A stretch of 64,000 bases of DNA, taken from assembly GCF_004168035.1 (NCBI RefSeq), contig NZ_SDPU01000022.1:278819-342818 (forward strand), in the 5' to 3' direction. The stretch comes from Nocardioides iriomotensis. Lineage in GTDB: Bacteria; Actinomycetota; Actinomycetes; Propionibacteriales; Nocardioidaceae. Made by a program: the position numbers and the translations under genes. Each line of letters opens with the position of its first letter. The first letter of the stretch is position 1. The notes under the pieces are model-generated. The model saw nothing but the letters and a program-made list of their open reading frames with translations, made no database searches and had not been told where the DNA came from. This document shows, one piece after another, positions 56,669-64,000 of the stretch.

Positions 56669-57235
56669 TCAGTCGTCGCTGTCGTCACCCGGCGGCAGCG
56701 ACGGTCGGTCACGCTTGTCGAGCCGCTTGCGCTCCTTGGCCTCGAGCTTCTCGCGCTGGCTGCGGATGATCTCGCGCTTCTGCACCTGCACCTGGACCAG
56801 GCGCATCCCGACGAACAGCGTCGGGAACACCGGCCACGGGAACGAGCCCACCCCGGAGGTGACCAACCAGATCACCCACGTGACGACCGCGATGAACAGC
56901 AGCCCGTTGAGCGCCTCCGCGCGCTGCTTCTCCCAGTGCCGCAGCGCCTGCGCGTCGAGCGACTCGACGGTCGTCCGGTCGAGTGCGGTGCCCGGTGCTC
57001 CGGGCGCCATCGGGACCAGGTCGGCCAGCAGCGGAGGCAGGTCGCCGAGCGTCTTCGCGGTCGTGGCGGCGGTCGCCCGCTCGTCGTACTCCTCCTTGGT
57101 GAGCCGACCGTCGGCGTAGGCGTCCCCGAGGGCCGCGACCACCACCGCACGGTCCTTGTCGGCCGCGCGCAGCGTCGCGCTCTCGGGCCGGCGCGGGTCG
57201 GAGGAGAAGTCGTGCCACGGCACGGGTGTCGTCAC
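56669..57235 (-). CDS. DUF1707 / 2TM domain membrane protein
   Basis: 188-aa protein. DUF1707 at residues ~18-70: SATLRAADKDRAVVVAALGD and GRLTKEEYDERATAATTAKT. A hydrophobic pair follows (NGLLFIAVVTWVIWLVTSG and PWPVFPTLFVGMRLVQV), then a highly basic coiled tail (KREIIRSQREKLEAKERKR). The GTG at 57235 starts just before the domain; longer frames have no DUF character. Divergent from the manganese riboswitch of terC. Confidence 0.85.
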   Translation of the reverse strand: MTTPVPWHDFSSDPRRPESATLRAADKDRAVVVAALGDAYADGRLTKEEYDERATAATTAKTLGDLPPLLADLVPMAPGAPGTALDRTTVESLDAQALRHWEKQRAEALNGLLFIAVVTWVIWLVTSGVGSFPWPVFPTLFVGMRLVQVQVQKREIIRSQREKLEAKERKRLDKRDRPSLPPGDDSDD

Positions 57236-57337
57236 GCGGTGAATTCTAGGCGGGCAGTCAGGCGGTCCCGGGGTCCGGAAGGCGTCTCGCCGTACGACGG
57301 ATTCGCGGAGCGGGTCACAGGTCTGAGAGGATGACCC

Positions 57338-57460
57338 ATGGAGGGGAGTATTCCTTCGCGTCGGTGTCGTCATCACGGACGCCGGTCCCACGGACCGGAC
57401 GGTCCCGGCATCGTCGGCCCCCGCGCTGGGTAGACCCCAGGGGGCGGAAGAGACCTCCGG
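57338..57460 (+). ncRNA. yybP-ykoY manganese riboswitch
   Basis: Leader RNA of terC. It contains the conserved GGGGAGTA (57343-57350), the TGTCGTCAT core (57366-57374), a CCGGTCC/GGACCGG hairpin, and the closing GAAGAGACCTCC (57447-57458). P1 forms from GGAGG (57340-57344) and CCTCC (57454-57458). These are the hallmarks of the yybP-ykoY element, which senses Mn2+ and is often found before TerC-type genes. The 3' P1 strand plus flank CCTCCGGA (57454-57461) is perfectly complementary to TCCGGAGG (57515-57522) at the terC ribosome-binding site, suggesting translational on-switching. Confidence 0.88.
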
Positions 57461-57531
57461 ATCTGTCGCTGTCCCTGGCGCCGTCCCCCGTGGGTCGCCG
57501 TCACGCAACCGCTGTCCGGAGGAGTCTGTAC

Positions 57532-58575
57532 GTGGACGTTCCCACTTGGGTCTGGTGGACCACCATCGTCGTCACGATGGCGATCCTGATCTTCGACGTC
57601 GTCATCATCGGCCGTCGCCCGCACGAGCCGTCGATGAAGGAGGTCTCCACCTACCTGTCGGTGTACGTCGGCCTGGCGATCGTCTTCGGCATCGGCGTGT
57701 GGGTGTTCGCCGGCCACCAGTACGGCACGGAGTTCTTCGCCGGCTGGCTCACGGAGTACTCCCTGTCGGTCGACAACCTCTTCATCTTCATCATCATCCT
57801 GGGCAAGTTCGCGGTCCCGAAGGAGTACCAGCAGACCGCCCTGATGGTCGGCATCGTGCTGGCGCTGGTCATGCGCGGCATCTTCATCGGCGTGGGTGCC
57901 GCCGCGATCAACCAGTTCAGCTGGGTCTTCTACCTCTTCGGCGCGTTCCTCATCTACACGGCCGTCAAGCTGTTCAAGGAGGCGCGCGAGGACGACGACG
58001 ACGGCGACTACGAGGAGCCGCGGATCGTCCGCTGGGCGGAGAACAACCTGCCCGCGACGAAGGAGTACCACGGGGCCAAGATCTGGGTGAAGGAGAACGG
58101 CAAGCGCCTGGTCACCCCGATGTTCATCGTGATGCTGGCGCTCGGCATGACCGACCTGCTGTTCGCGCTCGACTCGATCCCCGCGATCTACGGCCTGACC
58201 AAGGAGCCGTACCTCGTGCTGACGGCCAACATCTTCGCGCTGATGGGTCTGCGCCAGCTGTACTTCCTCATCGGTGGCCTGCTCCAGCGGCTGATCTTCC
58301 TCGGCTTCGGCCTCTCGGTGCTGCTCGGCTTCATCGGCGTCAAGCTGGTCTTCCACGCGATGCACGAGAACGAGATCCCATTCATCAACGGCGGCGAGCC
58401 GATCGAGTGGGCGCCCGAGATCCCGACGCTGCTGTCCCTCGGCGTGATCATCGCGATCCTCGCCGTCACCACGGTCGCGAGCCTGGTCGTGTCGAAGCGC
58501 CGCGGCGAGACGGTGTCCGTGGGCAGCGGCGGCGACGGCGACGGCGACGGCAAGGGCACCGCCCCGACCGGCTGA
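57532..58575 (+). CDS. TerC/Alx family integral membrane protein
   Basis: 347-aa, about seven to nine transmembrane helices. TerC signatures: FAGWLTEYSLSVDNLFIFII and MTDLLFALDSIPAIYGLTKE, each with an acidic residue in a helix, and FALMGLRQLYFLIGG. The family is linked to Mn2+ efflux and metalation of exported enzymes. The GTG at 57532 follows GGAGGAG; in-frame codons further upstream lie inside the riboswitch and are untranslated. Controlled by the manganese riboswitch above. C-terminus is a Gly/Asp-rich tail. Confidence 0.94.
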   Translation: MDVPTWVWWTTIVVTMAILIFDVVIIGRRPHEPSMKEVSTYLSVYVGLAIVFGIGVWVFAGHQYGTEFFAGWLTEYSLSVDNLFIFIIILGKFAVPKEYQQTALMVGIVLALVMRGIFIGVGAAAINQFSWVFYLFGAFLIYTAVKLFKEAREDDDDGDYEEPRIVRWAENNLPATKEYHGAKIWVKENGKRLVTPMFIVMLALGMTDLLFALDSIPAIYGLTKEPYLVLTANIFALMGLRQLYFLIGGLLQRLIFLGFGLSVLLGFIGVKLVFHAMHENEIPFINGGEPIEWAPEIPTLLSLGVIIAILAVTTVASLVVSKRRGETVSVGSGGDGDGDGKGTAPTG

Positions 58576-58584
58576 CCCCCGCCT

Positions 58585-58603
58585 CCCCGGGGCACGGCCG
58601 GGG
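58585..58603 (+). terminator. Possible terminator hairpin after terC
   Basis: CCCCGG (58585-58590) and CCGGGG (58598-58603) with a seven-base loop, ten bases after the stop. Short GC stem, no T-tract. Confidence 0.4.
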
Positions 58604-58649
58604 CCGGCCTGCGGGCATGACCGCGGTCGCGTCCGGGTAGGTCGGGGGC

Positions 58650-59192
58650 ATGACCGACAACCACGACCTGGGACGGCCCACCTCCGGTGACGTGCTGGAC
58701 CTGATCCTCGACGACCACCGCCGCTTCGAGGCGTTGTTGCGCGAGCTGCGCGACGTCACCAGCGACCGCGACGCCGTACGGCGGGCGTTCAGCGCCCTGC
58801 ACGTCGCCCACGCCGAGGCGGAGGAGGCCGAGGTCTACCCCACCCTCCGCCGGAAGGACGCGATCTCCGAGCACGAGGCCGAGCACGGCGAGGAGGAGCA
58901 TGCCGAGGGGCACGAGGCGCTGCTCAAGGTGCTGGAGGCCGAGGAGCTCGAGGGCGACGCGTTCGACGACCTCGTGGAGGAGCTCGCCACCGCGGTCAAC
59001 CACCACCTCACCGAGGAGGAGCTGACCATCCTCAACCCGGCCCGCGAGGACGTCGAGGAGAGCGTGCGCGAGCGGCTGGGCGCGGCGTTCGCGAAGGCCC
59101 GCAACGAGCGGCTCGACGCGGACTGCGGCAGCGTCGACAACGTCCGGGCGATCGTGAAGCAGGCCGAGAAGGAAGGCCTACTCGACGACTGA
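58650..59192 (+). CDS. Hemerythrin domain-containing protein
   Basis: 180-aa four-helix-bundle protein predicted to carry a di-iron centre. Candidate ligands: His in ILDDHRRFEALL, the His/Glu pair in HVAHAEAEEAEVYP, a His-rich HEAEHGEEEHAEGHEAL and His/Glu in NHHLTEEELTIL. Ends KQAEKEGLLDD. Actinobacterial relatives are implicated in oxygen, NO or oxidative-stress sensing; none is proven here. The 3' end overlaps the convergent NlpC/P60 gene by 15 bases. Confidence 0.9.
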   Translation: MTDNHDLGRPTSGDVLDLILDDHRRFEALLRELRDVTSDRDAVRRAFSALHVAHAEAEEAEVYPTLRRKDAISEHEAEHGEEEHAEGHEALLKVLEAEELEGDAFDDLVEELATAVNHHLTEEELTILNPAREDVEESVRERLGAAFAKARNERLDADCGSVDNVRAIVKQAEKEGLLDD

Positions 59193-60140
59193 CGGGTCGT
59201 GCACCCGCCCGGCCGCGACGAGCGTCGCCGCCCGGTGCGGCGCGAGCGGGGCGTCCTCGATGGCGGCCGCCCCGCCCTCGGGGGCGTGCAGCATCCACCG
59301 GGTGCCGTCGGGCTCGACCGGTCGGGACACGAAGCCGACGTGGTAGATCTGGTCGCCCGGCCGGGCGAAGAAGTACAGGTCGCCCGGCTCGACCACGTCG
59401 AGGTCGACCGGCCGCACCCGGGCCGAGGCCTCCTGGTCGAAGGCGTCGCGCGGCAGCAGGCTGAGGTGCGAGCGCAGCGTGAGGTGCACGAGCCCGGAGC
59501 AGTCGAGGCCCCAGCCGCTGGTGCCTCCCCAGAGGTACTTCACGCCGACGAACTGACGGGCCGTCGCGAGCAGCGCGTCCGGCGTCCAGGCCGGGTGCTC
59601 CCGCTTGTGCCCGAGGGCGACGTCGCTCCGCGACAGCCGCGCGGTGCGTCCGTCGGGGAGCGCGACCTGCACCTCCGGGGTGTCACGGCCGTCCTCGTCG
59701 TGCCACAGCAGCGTGCCGCACGACAGGGTGAGCTCGACGCCGTCGTCGCGCACCGCCGTCGCGGTCCGGCCCGTGACGCGCGCGGTGGGACCGGTTCGCC
59801 GGTCGACGGGTCGGCCGAGGTGGCCGCGGCGGACCCAGCCGACGTAGCCACGCTCGTCGCTCGAGGAGTCCTGCCACAGCGCCGCGACCCGCGCCCAGCC
59901 GTCCCGCTCCTCCAGCACCTGGACGGGCTCGCCGAGGAGCAGCTGGGTGAGCGTGCGCCCGTGCAGGCCGAGGCGGCGGTCGTCGGTGCCCTCGGCGTCG
60001 AGGGTCGCGACCCAGGCCGCCATGTCCGGCAGGTCGCCGGTCGCGGCCGCGTCGACGTCGCGCGGCGCGTCGGGGCGGGTCCAGACCGTGGAGACCGGGA
60101 CGGCCACCTCACGCACGTCGGCCGCGTCCGGCGCGCTCAT
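59178..60140 (-). CDS. NlpC/P60 peptidase with SH3 domain (YkfC-like)
   Basis: 320-aa papain-fold gamma-D-glutamyl-L-diamino acid peptidase. The SH3b-like N-terminal half has LLLGEPVQVLEERDGWARVA and GYVGWVRRGHL. The catalytic domain has YLWGGTSGWGLDCSGLVHL (nucleophilic Cys), DLYFFARPGDQIYHVGFV (His) and MLHAPEGG. No signal peptide, as in cytoplasmic YkfC. It is the last gene of the recycling operon, overlapping the epimerase start by four bases (ATGA). Confidence 0.9.
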   Translation of the reverse strand: MSAPDAADVREVAVPVSTVWTRPDAPRDVDAAATGDLPDMAAWVATLDAEGTDDRRLGLHGRTLTQLLLGEPVQVLEERDGWARVAALWQDSSSDERGYVGWVRRGHLGRPVDRRTGPTARVTGRTATAVRDDGVELTLSCGTLLWHDEDGRDTPEVQVALPDGRTARLSRSDVALGHKREHPAWTPDALLATARQFVGVKYLWGGTSGWGLDCSGLVHLTLRSHLSLLPRDAFDQEASARVRPVDLDVVEPGDLYFFARPGDQIYHVGFVSRPVEPDGTRWMLHAPEGGAAAIEDAPLAPHRAATLVAAGRVHDPSVVE

Positions 60141-61213
60141 GCCAGCCCCTCGATGCCGAGGCCGGGCGCGTCGGGCAGCACGACCGTGGCGCCGTCGTAC
60201 CGCAGCCCGCCGAGGTACGGCGACTCGCGGGCCCACCAGGCGGCGTCGAGGTCCGCGACGACGGAGGTGCCGCAGGCGGCGGCGAGCGACGCCGCGGCGC
60301 CCAGCCCGACGTGCGTCTCCATCATCGAGCCGACCGCGGTGCCCATCTCGTGGGCGCGGGCGAGGTCGAGCAGCGTCCGGCCGGTGCTGAGGCCGCCGCA
60401 CTTGGCGAGCTTGACGTTGACCAGGTCCGCGGCGCGGCGGTGGATCACCGCGACCAGGTCCCGCAGACCGTAGACCGACTCGTCGGCCATCACCGGCGTG
60501 TCGACGCGGGCGGTGACCCAGGCCAGGCCGTCGAGGTCCGCGGCGGCGACCGGCTGCTCGACCAGCTCGACGCCGAGCCCCTTGTCCTCCAGCGCCGAGA
60601 TGACGCGCACCGCCTCGCGCGGCGTCCAGCCCTGGTTGGCGTCGAGCCGGATGCCGACGTCCGGGCCGACGGCGTCGCGGACGGCGGCGACCCGGGCGGC
60701 ATCGGTGGCGGCGTCCGTGCCGACCTTCAGCTTCAGCACGCCGAAGCCCTCGGCGGTGCGGGTGCGGGCGGTCTCGGCCAGCGCGTCGGCGTCACCGGCG
60801 GCCAGCGTCACGTCGGTGGCGACCCGCAGCGTCGTCGAGCCGAGCAGCACCGGCAGGCTCACCCCCCGGCGCCGGGCGGCCACGTCGTGGAGGGCCACGT
60901 CGACGGCACCCTTGGCGCCGTGGTTCCCCGCGACCGCCCCGGCGACCGCGCGGCAGGTGGCGGCCAGGTCGTCGGCGTCGGTGCCGGTCACGGCGGCGGC
61001 CAGCGGGCCGGCGACGCAGGCCTCCGCGCCGGCCAGCGACTCGCCCGTCACCTGCCACACCTGGGGGGCCTCGCCCCACCCGGTGACCCCGTCGGAGTCG
61101 GTGACCCGCACGAGCACGGTGTCGGTGGTCTCGGTGCGGCGCAGCGCGGTCACGAACGGCGTGTGCAGCGGCACGCTCATCCGCTCGGTGGTGACCTCGA
61201 CGATCCGGCTCAT
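60137..61213 (-). CDS. L-Ala-D/L-Glu epimerase (enolase superfamily, YkfB-like)
   Basis: 358-aa dipeptide epimerase. Catalytic-site pattern of muconate-lactonising subgroup: GVLKLKVG (KxK, second Lys base), then metal ligands Asp in GIRLDANQGW, Glu in VELVEQPV, Asp in VMADES and Lys in VNVKLAKCGG. N-terminal capping domain includes TPFVTALRRTETTDTVLV. Paired with NlpC/P60 it forms the muropeptide recycling module seen in Bacillus ykfB-ykfC. Overlaps neighbours at both ends with ATGA. Confidence 0.92.
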   Translation of the reverse strand: MSRIVEVTTERMSVPLHTPFVTALRRTETTDTVLVRVTDSDGVTGWGEAPQVWQVTGESLAGAEACVAGPLAAAVTGTDADDLAATCRAVAGAVAGNHGAKGAVDVALHDVAARRRGVSLPVLLGSTTLRVATDVTLAAGDADALAETARTRTAEGFGVLKLKVGTDAATDAARVAAVRDAVGPDVGIRLDANQGWTPREAVRVISALEDKGLGVELVEQPVAAADLDGLAWVTARVDTPVMADESVYGLRDLVAVIHRRAADLVNVKLAKCGGLSTGRTLLDLARAHEMGTAVGSMMETHVGLGAAASLAAACGTSVVADLDAAWWARESPYLGGLRYDGATVVLPDAPGLGIEGLA

Positions 61214-62043
61214 CGGTCCGTTGCCCTCCAGTCCTCCCAGACCACGCGGCTCACGTCGGCGATGAACCCGGCCGCGACCTCCTCGGGCACGTCGACGGTG
61301 GTCAGCACGACCAGCACGTACGGCGGCCGGTCGTCCGGCCGCACCAGCGCCACGTCGTGGGTGATGCCGTCGACCCAGCCGGTCTTGTTGGCGACGTACG
61401 TCCCGTCCGGCAGGCCCGCCGGAATGCTGCCACGGTGCTCCTGCCGGGCCAGCACCGCCTCGACGTCCGCTGGGACGACGCGCATCACGCGGCCGAGGTC
61501 CTCGGCGGTGACCAGGTTGTCGAGGCCGGCCTCCCGGGCGGCGGCGTCCTCGATGCCGCGGGGGAGTGCGGTCGCGGTCGAGGCGCCCGCGTCGGACAGC
61601 ACCTCGGCGACGGCGTCGGCGCCGACCCGCTCCAGGACCAGGTTCGTCGCGAGGTTCCCGGACTTCACCGTCATGTGCTCGGTGAGCGTGCGCAGCGACC
61701 GCTCCTCCCCGAGCGCGGCCCAGGTCTCGTCGTCCTGGTCGTCGGACTGGTCGAGCGAGAACGGCGAGCCGTCGGCCGCCGACGCGAACCGGTTGTGCAC
61801 GACGACGGGCCGGTCGAGGTCGAGCGCACCGCGCTCGTGCAGGCGGTGCGCGGCGACGAGCAGGGGGAGCTTCATCGTGCTCGCCGCGTAGTGCGGTACG
61901 TCGGGGTCGCGGTCGAGGTGCACGCCGCCGTCGAGGTCGCCGAGCCAGACCGACACGACCGGGACGCCGCCGCGCGTGCCCGCGCCGGCCCGGTCGGCGA
62001 TGGCGGCCGCGAGCCGGTCGACGCGGGCGTGGAGGTCGCTCAC
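61210..62043 (-). CDS. Class A beta-lactamase-fold serine hydrolase
   Basis: 277-aa protein. Catalytic SxxK is in ASTMKLPLLVAAHR, the SxN motif is VKSGNLATN and the KTG motif is YVANKTGWVDG, giving the full serine-hydrolase triad of PBP/beta-lactamase fold enzymes. The Glu166 equivalent of true class A lactamases is not obvious. No signal peptide is visible, so it probably acts in the cytoplasm on peptidoglycan fragments. GTG start overlaps the kstR-like stop (GTGA). Confidence 0.85.
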   Translation of the reverse strand: MSDLHARVDRLAAAIADRAGAGTRGGVPVVSVWLGDLDGGVHLDRDPDVPHYAASTMKLPLLVAAHRLHERGALDLDRPVVVHNRFASAADGSPFSLDQSDDQDDETWAALGEERSLRTLTEHMTVKSGNLATNLVLERVGADAVAEVLSDAGASTATALPRGIEDAAAREAGLDNLVTAEDLGRVMRVVPADVEAVLARQEHRGSIPAGLPDGTYVANKTGWVDGITHDVALVRPDDRPPYVLVVLTTVDVPEEVAAGFIADVSRVVWEDWRATDR

Positions 62044-62663
62044 GGGCGGAGCAGGAGCCGGACGGTGACGTCGAGGGACGTGGTGACCTCCTCGGCCGTC
62101 GCGCGGCCGGTCACCCACTGCACGACGCCGGCGAGCCACACGTCGCGGACGACCTTGGTGATCGCGAGCTGCTCCTCGGTCGGGTCGTCGATCTCCTGGC
62201 CGGGCTCGGCCAGCCCGCGCATCAGCAGCCGGGTGACCTGGTGCGCCACGGCACGGCTCTCGTCGCCGACGGACGCGTCGGCGAACATGAACGCCCGGGT
62301 GAGGGCCTCGGTGAGGTGCGGGTCGCGCTGCAGCGACTTGGTGGCGCCGTGCAGGACGGCCGCCATCCGCTCCGCGCGCGTGTCGCCGGGCAGCGGCTTG
62401 CGCGCGAAGGCCTCGTTGGCCTGCTCGAACTCGCGCGCGAGGGCCGAGACGAGCAGGTGGATCTTCGACGGGAAGTAGCGGTACAGCGTGCCGAGCGCGA
62501 CGTCGGCCCGGTCCGCGACCGCACGCATCTGGACCGCGTCGAAGCCGCCCTGCGAGGCGAGCGCGATGGTCGCGTCGAGGATCCGCTGGTGCCGCGCACG
62601 CTGGGCGGCCGAGCCGAGGTCGTCGTGCGTCAGCGAGCTGACGCTGCTCGACGGGCTGGTCAC
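62040..62663 (-). CDS. kstR: TetR-family regulator KstR-like
   Basis: 207-aa repressor closely resembling mycobacterial KstR (Rv3574), which controls cholesterol catabolism and binds 3-oxo-cholestenoyl-CoA. Shared blocks: ELGSEAQR-like LGSAAQRARHQRILDAT, then GFDAVQMRAVADRADVALGT, LYRYFPSKIHLLVSALAREF, HLTEALTRAFMFADASVG and VVRDVWLAGVVQWVTGRATA. A KstR-like operator lies 69 bases upstream. It leads an operon of muropeptide recycling genes and no sterol genes are in this window, so target genes must lie elsewhere. Confidence 0.9.
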   Translation of the reverse strand: MTSPSSSVSSLTHDDLGSAAQRARHQRILDATIALASQGGFDAVQMRAVADRADVALGTLYRYFPSKIHLLVSALAREFEQANEAFARKPLPGDTRAERMAAVLHGATKSLQRDPHLTEALTRAFMFADASVGDESRAVAHQVTRLLMRGLAEPGQEIDDPTEEQLAITKVVRDVWLAGVVQWVTGRATAEEVTTSLDVTVRLLLRP

Positions 62664-62731
62664 GGGGTTGTCCTTCCGGGTCGGTCCGGCTGCCGGGCCG
62701 ACCGTACGCTAGCAAGCCGTGATGCCATCAT

Positions 62732-62745
62732 AGGAACACGTTTCA
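62732..62745. promoter_or_regulatory. KstR-type operator upstream of kstR
   Basis: AGGAACACGTTTCA, containing the AACnnGTT core and the terminal A of the KstR consensus TnnAACnnGTTnnA; only the first base differs. Lies in the 161-base gap shared with the divergent glycosyltransferase, suggesting autoregulation of kstR and possibly control of the glycosyltransferase. Confidence 0.7.
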
Positions 62746-62824
62746 GTCCGAGCGGGAGCCGCCACGCCGACCTCGGACACCGCTCGGACGGCCGGGCGAC
62801 CGGTCGATCGATGAGGAGGTCGGA

Positions 62825-64000
62825 GTGCGGGTAGCCCTGCTGTCCTACCGCAGCAAGCCGCACTGCGGCGGCCAGGGCGTCTACGTCCGGCACCTCAGCC
62901 GCGAGCTCGTCGCGCTCGGTCACGAGGTCGAGGTGTTCTCCGGCCAGCCTTACCCGGAGCTGGATCCCGGCGTCCGGCTCACCAAGGTGCCGAGCCTCGA
63001 CCTGTACCGGGAGCCCGACCCATTCCGCACGCCCCGACCGGGGGAGTACCGCGACGCGGTCGACCTGCTCGAGGTCGCGACGATGTGGACCGCCGGCTTC
63101 CCCGAGCCACGCACCTTCAGCCTCCGCGTCGCCCGTCTGCTGCGGGACCGGCTCGGCGACTTCGACGTGGTCCACGACAACCAGACGCTCGGCTACGGCA
63201 TGCTCGCCGTCCAGCGCTCCGGCCTCCCGCTCGTCACCACGATCCACCACCCGATCACCTTCGACCGCCGGGTCGACCTCGCGGCCGCGACGACCTGGCG
63301 GCGGAAGCTGGCGCTGCGCCGCTGGTACGGCTTCCTGCGGATGCAGGGCAAGGTCGCCCGGCAGCTGCCCCGGATCCTCACCGTCTCGACCAGCTCGGCG
63401 CGCGACATCGCCCGCGACTTCCGCGTCGACCCTGCGCGGATCCAGGTCGTGCCGCTCGGCGTCGACGAGGGCTTCCGGCCCCACGACGAGCCCCGCGTGG
63501 CCGGCCGGATCGTCGCGATGGCCAGCGCCGACACACCGATGAAGGGTGTCGCGACCCTGCTCGAGGCGGTCGCCAAGCTGCGCACCGAGCGCGACGTCGA
63601 GCTGCACCTCGTGTCGCGGCCGAAGCCGGGCGGACCCACGGAGCAGCTGGTCGACCGGCTCGGCATCGCCGACGTCGTCCGGTTCGTGCACGGCGTCGAC
63701 GACGCGGCGCTCGCCGCCCTCGTCGCGTCCGCCGAGGTGGCCTGCGTGCCGTCGCTCTACGAGGGCTTCTCCCTGCCGACCGTCGAGGCGATGGCCAGCG
63801 CGACGCCGCTCGTCGTGAGCCGCGCCGGCGCCATCCCCGAGGTCGTCGGCGCGTCCGGTCCCGACGGCGCCTCCGACTGCGCGCTGCTCGTGACACCCGG
63901 CGACGTGGGCGAGCTCGTGCACGCGCTGGAGACGCTGCTCGACGACCCCGACCGCCGTACCCGGATGGGGGTGGCGGGCCGTGGGGGGGCGCGCGCGGCC
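62825..64000 (+). CDS. Glycosyltransferase family 4 protein (incomplete at window edge)
   Basis: At least 392 codons; open to the right edge, so the C-terminus is missing. GT-B fold: N-terminal VRVALLSYRSKPHCGGQGVY with a Gly-rich loop and HLSRELVALGHEVEVFSG, and C-terminal UDP-sugar domain with VACVPSLYEGFSLPTVEAMA, ASATPLVVSRAGAIPEVVG. The E-x7-E motif supports a retaining GT4. The GTG follows GAGGAGG. Acceptor unknown; cell-surface glycan or glycolipid is likely. Confidence 0.9.
   Translation, partial: MRVALLSYRSKPHCGGQGVYVRHLSRELVALGHEVEVFSGQPYPELDPGVRLTKVPSLDLYREPDPFRTPRPGEYRDAVDLLEVATMWTAGFPEPRTFSLRVARLLRDRLGDFDVVHDNQTLGYGMLAVQRSGLPLVTTIHHPITFDRRVDLAAATTWRRKLALRRWYGFLRMQGKVARQLPRILTVSTSSARDIARDFRVDPARIQVVPLGVDEGFRPHDEPRVAGRIVAMASADTPMKGVATLLEAVAKLRTERDVELHLVSRPKPGGPTEQLVDRLGIADVVRFVHGVDDAALAALVASAEVACVPSLYEGFSLPTVEAMASATPLVVSRAGAIPEVVGASGPDGASDCALLVTPGDVGELVHALETLLDDPDRRTRMGVAGRGGARAA

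Noticed and set aside
57331..57531. N-terminal extension of TerC through the leader
   Set aside because: The extended peptide is low-complexity and overlaps the conserved riboswitch bases; the GTG at 57532 has a good Shine-Dalgarno.

Overview
The window is high-GC DNA with dense, short-spaced genes, frequent GTG starts and many ATGA/GTGA/TGATG stop-start overlaps. Its gene content (PAC2 family, KstR-type TetR, htdX-fabG4-fadA2 synteny, LigB-type ligase, SigE-family sigma factor, group 1h-like [NiFe] hydrogenase) points to an actinobacterium, most likely Nocardioidaceae such as Nocardioides. I see no rRNA, tRNA, CRISPR array, insertion sequence or prophage; it reads as ordinary chromosome. No stretch over 300 bases lacks a gene or recognised RNA element. 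Forward means + strand and reverse means - strand below.

Layout. 0-11.5 kb: secreted PLD-like protein (reverse), dxs, amino-acid permease and a DDN-type flavin protein (forward); a MerR regulator with its aldo/keto reductase (reverse) and two matching operators; a SigE-type sigma factor with a membrane partner (reverse); a two-component system and a membrane protein (forward). 11.5-21.5 kb: fadA-fadB beta-oxidation pair (reverse), adenosine-deaminase family gene, PLP decarboxylase, AlkD-like repair protein, PAC2 protein, TesB thioesterase and an M23 peptidase with five FG-GAP-like repeats. 21.7-35.3 kb: hydrogenase island. hypF-hypC-hypD-hypE plus a muconolactone-isomerase-like gene and an XRE regulator run forward. 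Small and large subunits, hypA, hypB, a NifU/Rieske-like fusion, DUF5947, DUF6084, an unrecognised 444-aa protein, the maturation protease and a 32-aa membrane peptide run reverse. The two operons meet tail to tail near 27.31 kb.

35.4-45.9 kb: DUF1707 protein, htdX-fabG4 divergent from fadA2, a secreted protein, a TetR regulator beside a cluster of palindromes, DNA ligase divergent from a DNA glycosylase, a cytochrome b561-like protein, a tiny gene and a two-HKD phospholipase D/cardiolipin synthase. 46-53 kb: two HME-like RND permeases flanking a very short adaptor-like protein. 53-58.6 kb: uvrB, small enzymes, a lipoprotein, a second DUF1707 protein and terC behind a yybP-ykoY manganese riboswitch. 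58.6-64 kb: hemerythrin protein, then a reverse operon of KstR-like regulator, class-A beta-lactamase-fold hydrolase, Ala-Glu epimerase and NlpC/P60 peptidase (muropeptide recycling), and a glycosyltransferase running off the right edge.

How it fits together. The hydrogenase subunits carry the group 1h signature (an Asp in place of a proximal-cluster Cys), which is associated with oxygen-tolerant, high-affinity H2 oxidation by aerobic soil actinobacteria. HypF/C/D/E build the Fe(CN)2CO unit, HypB and a shortened HypA handle nickel, the protease trims the large subunit, and the NifU/Rieske-like protein is the best candidate electron relay. The conserved but uncharacterised accessory genes here are the strongest lead for something undescribed. 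Lipid genes (fadAB, fadA2, fabG4, htdX, tesB, kstR) show a lipid- or sterol-using lifestyle; a shared promoter element lies upstream of two of the thiolases.
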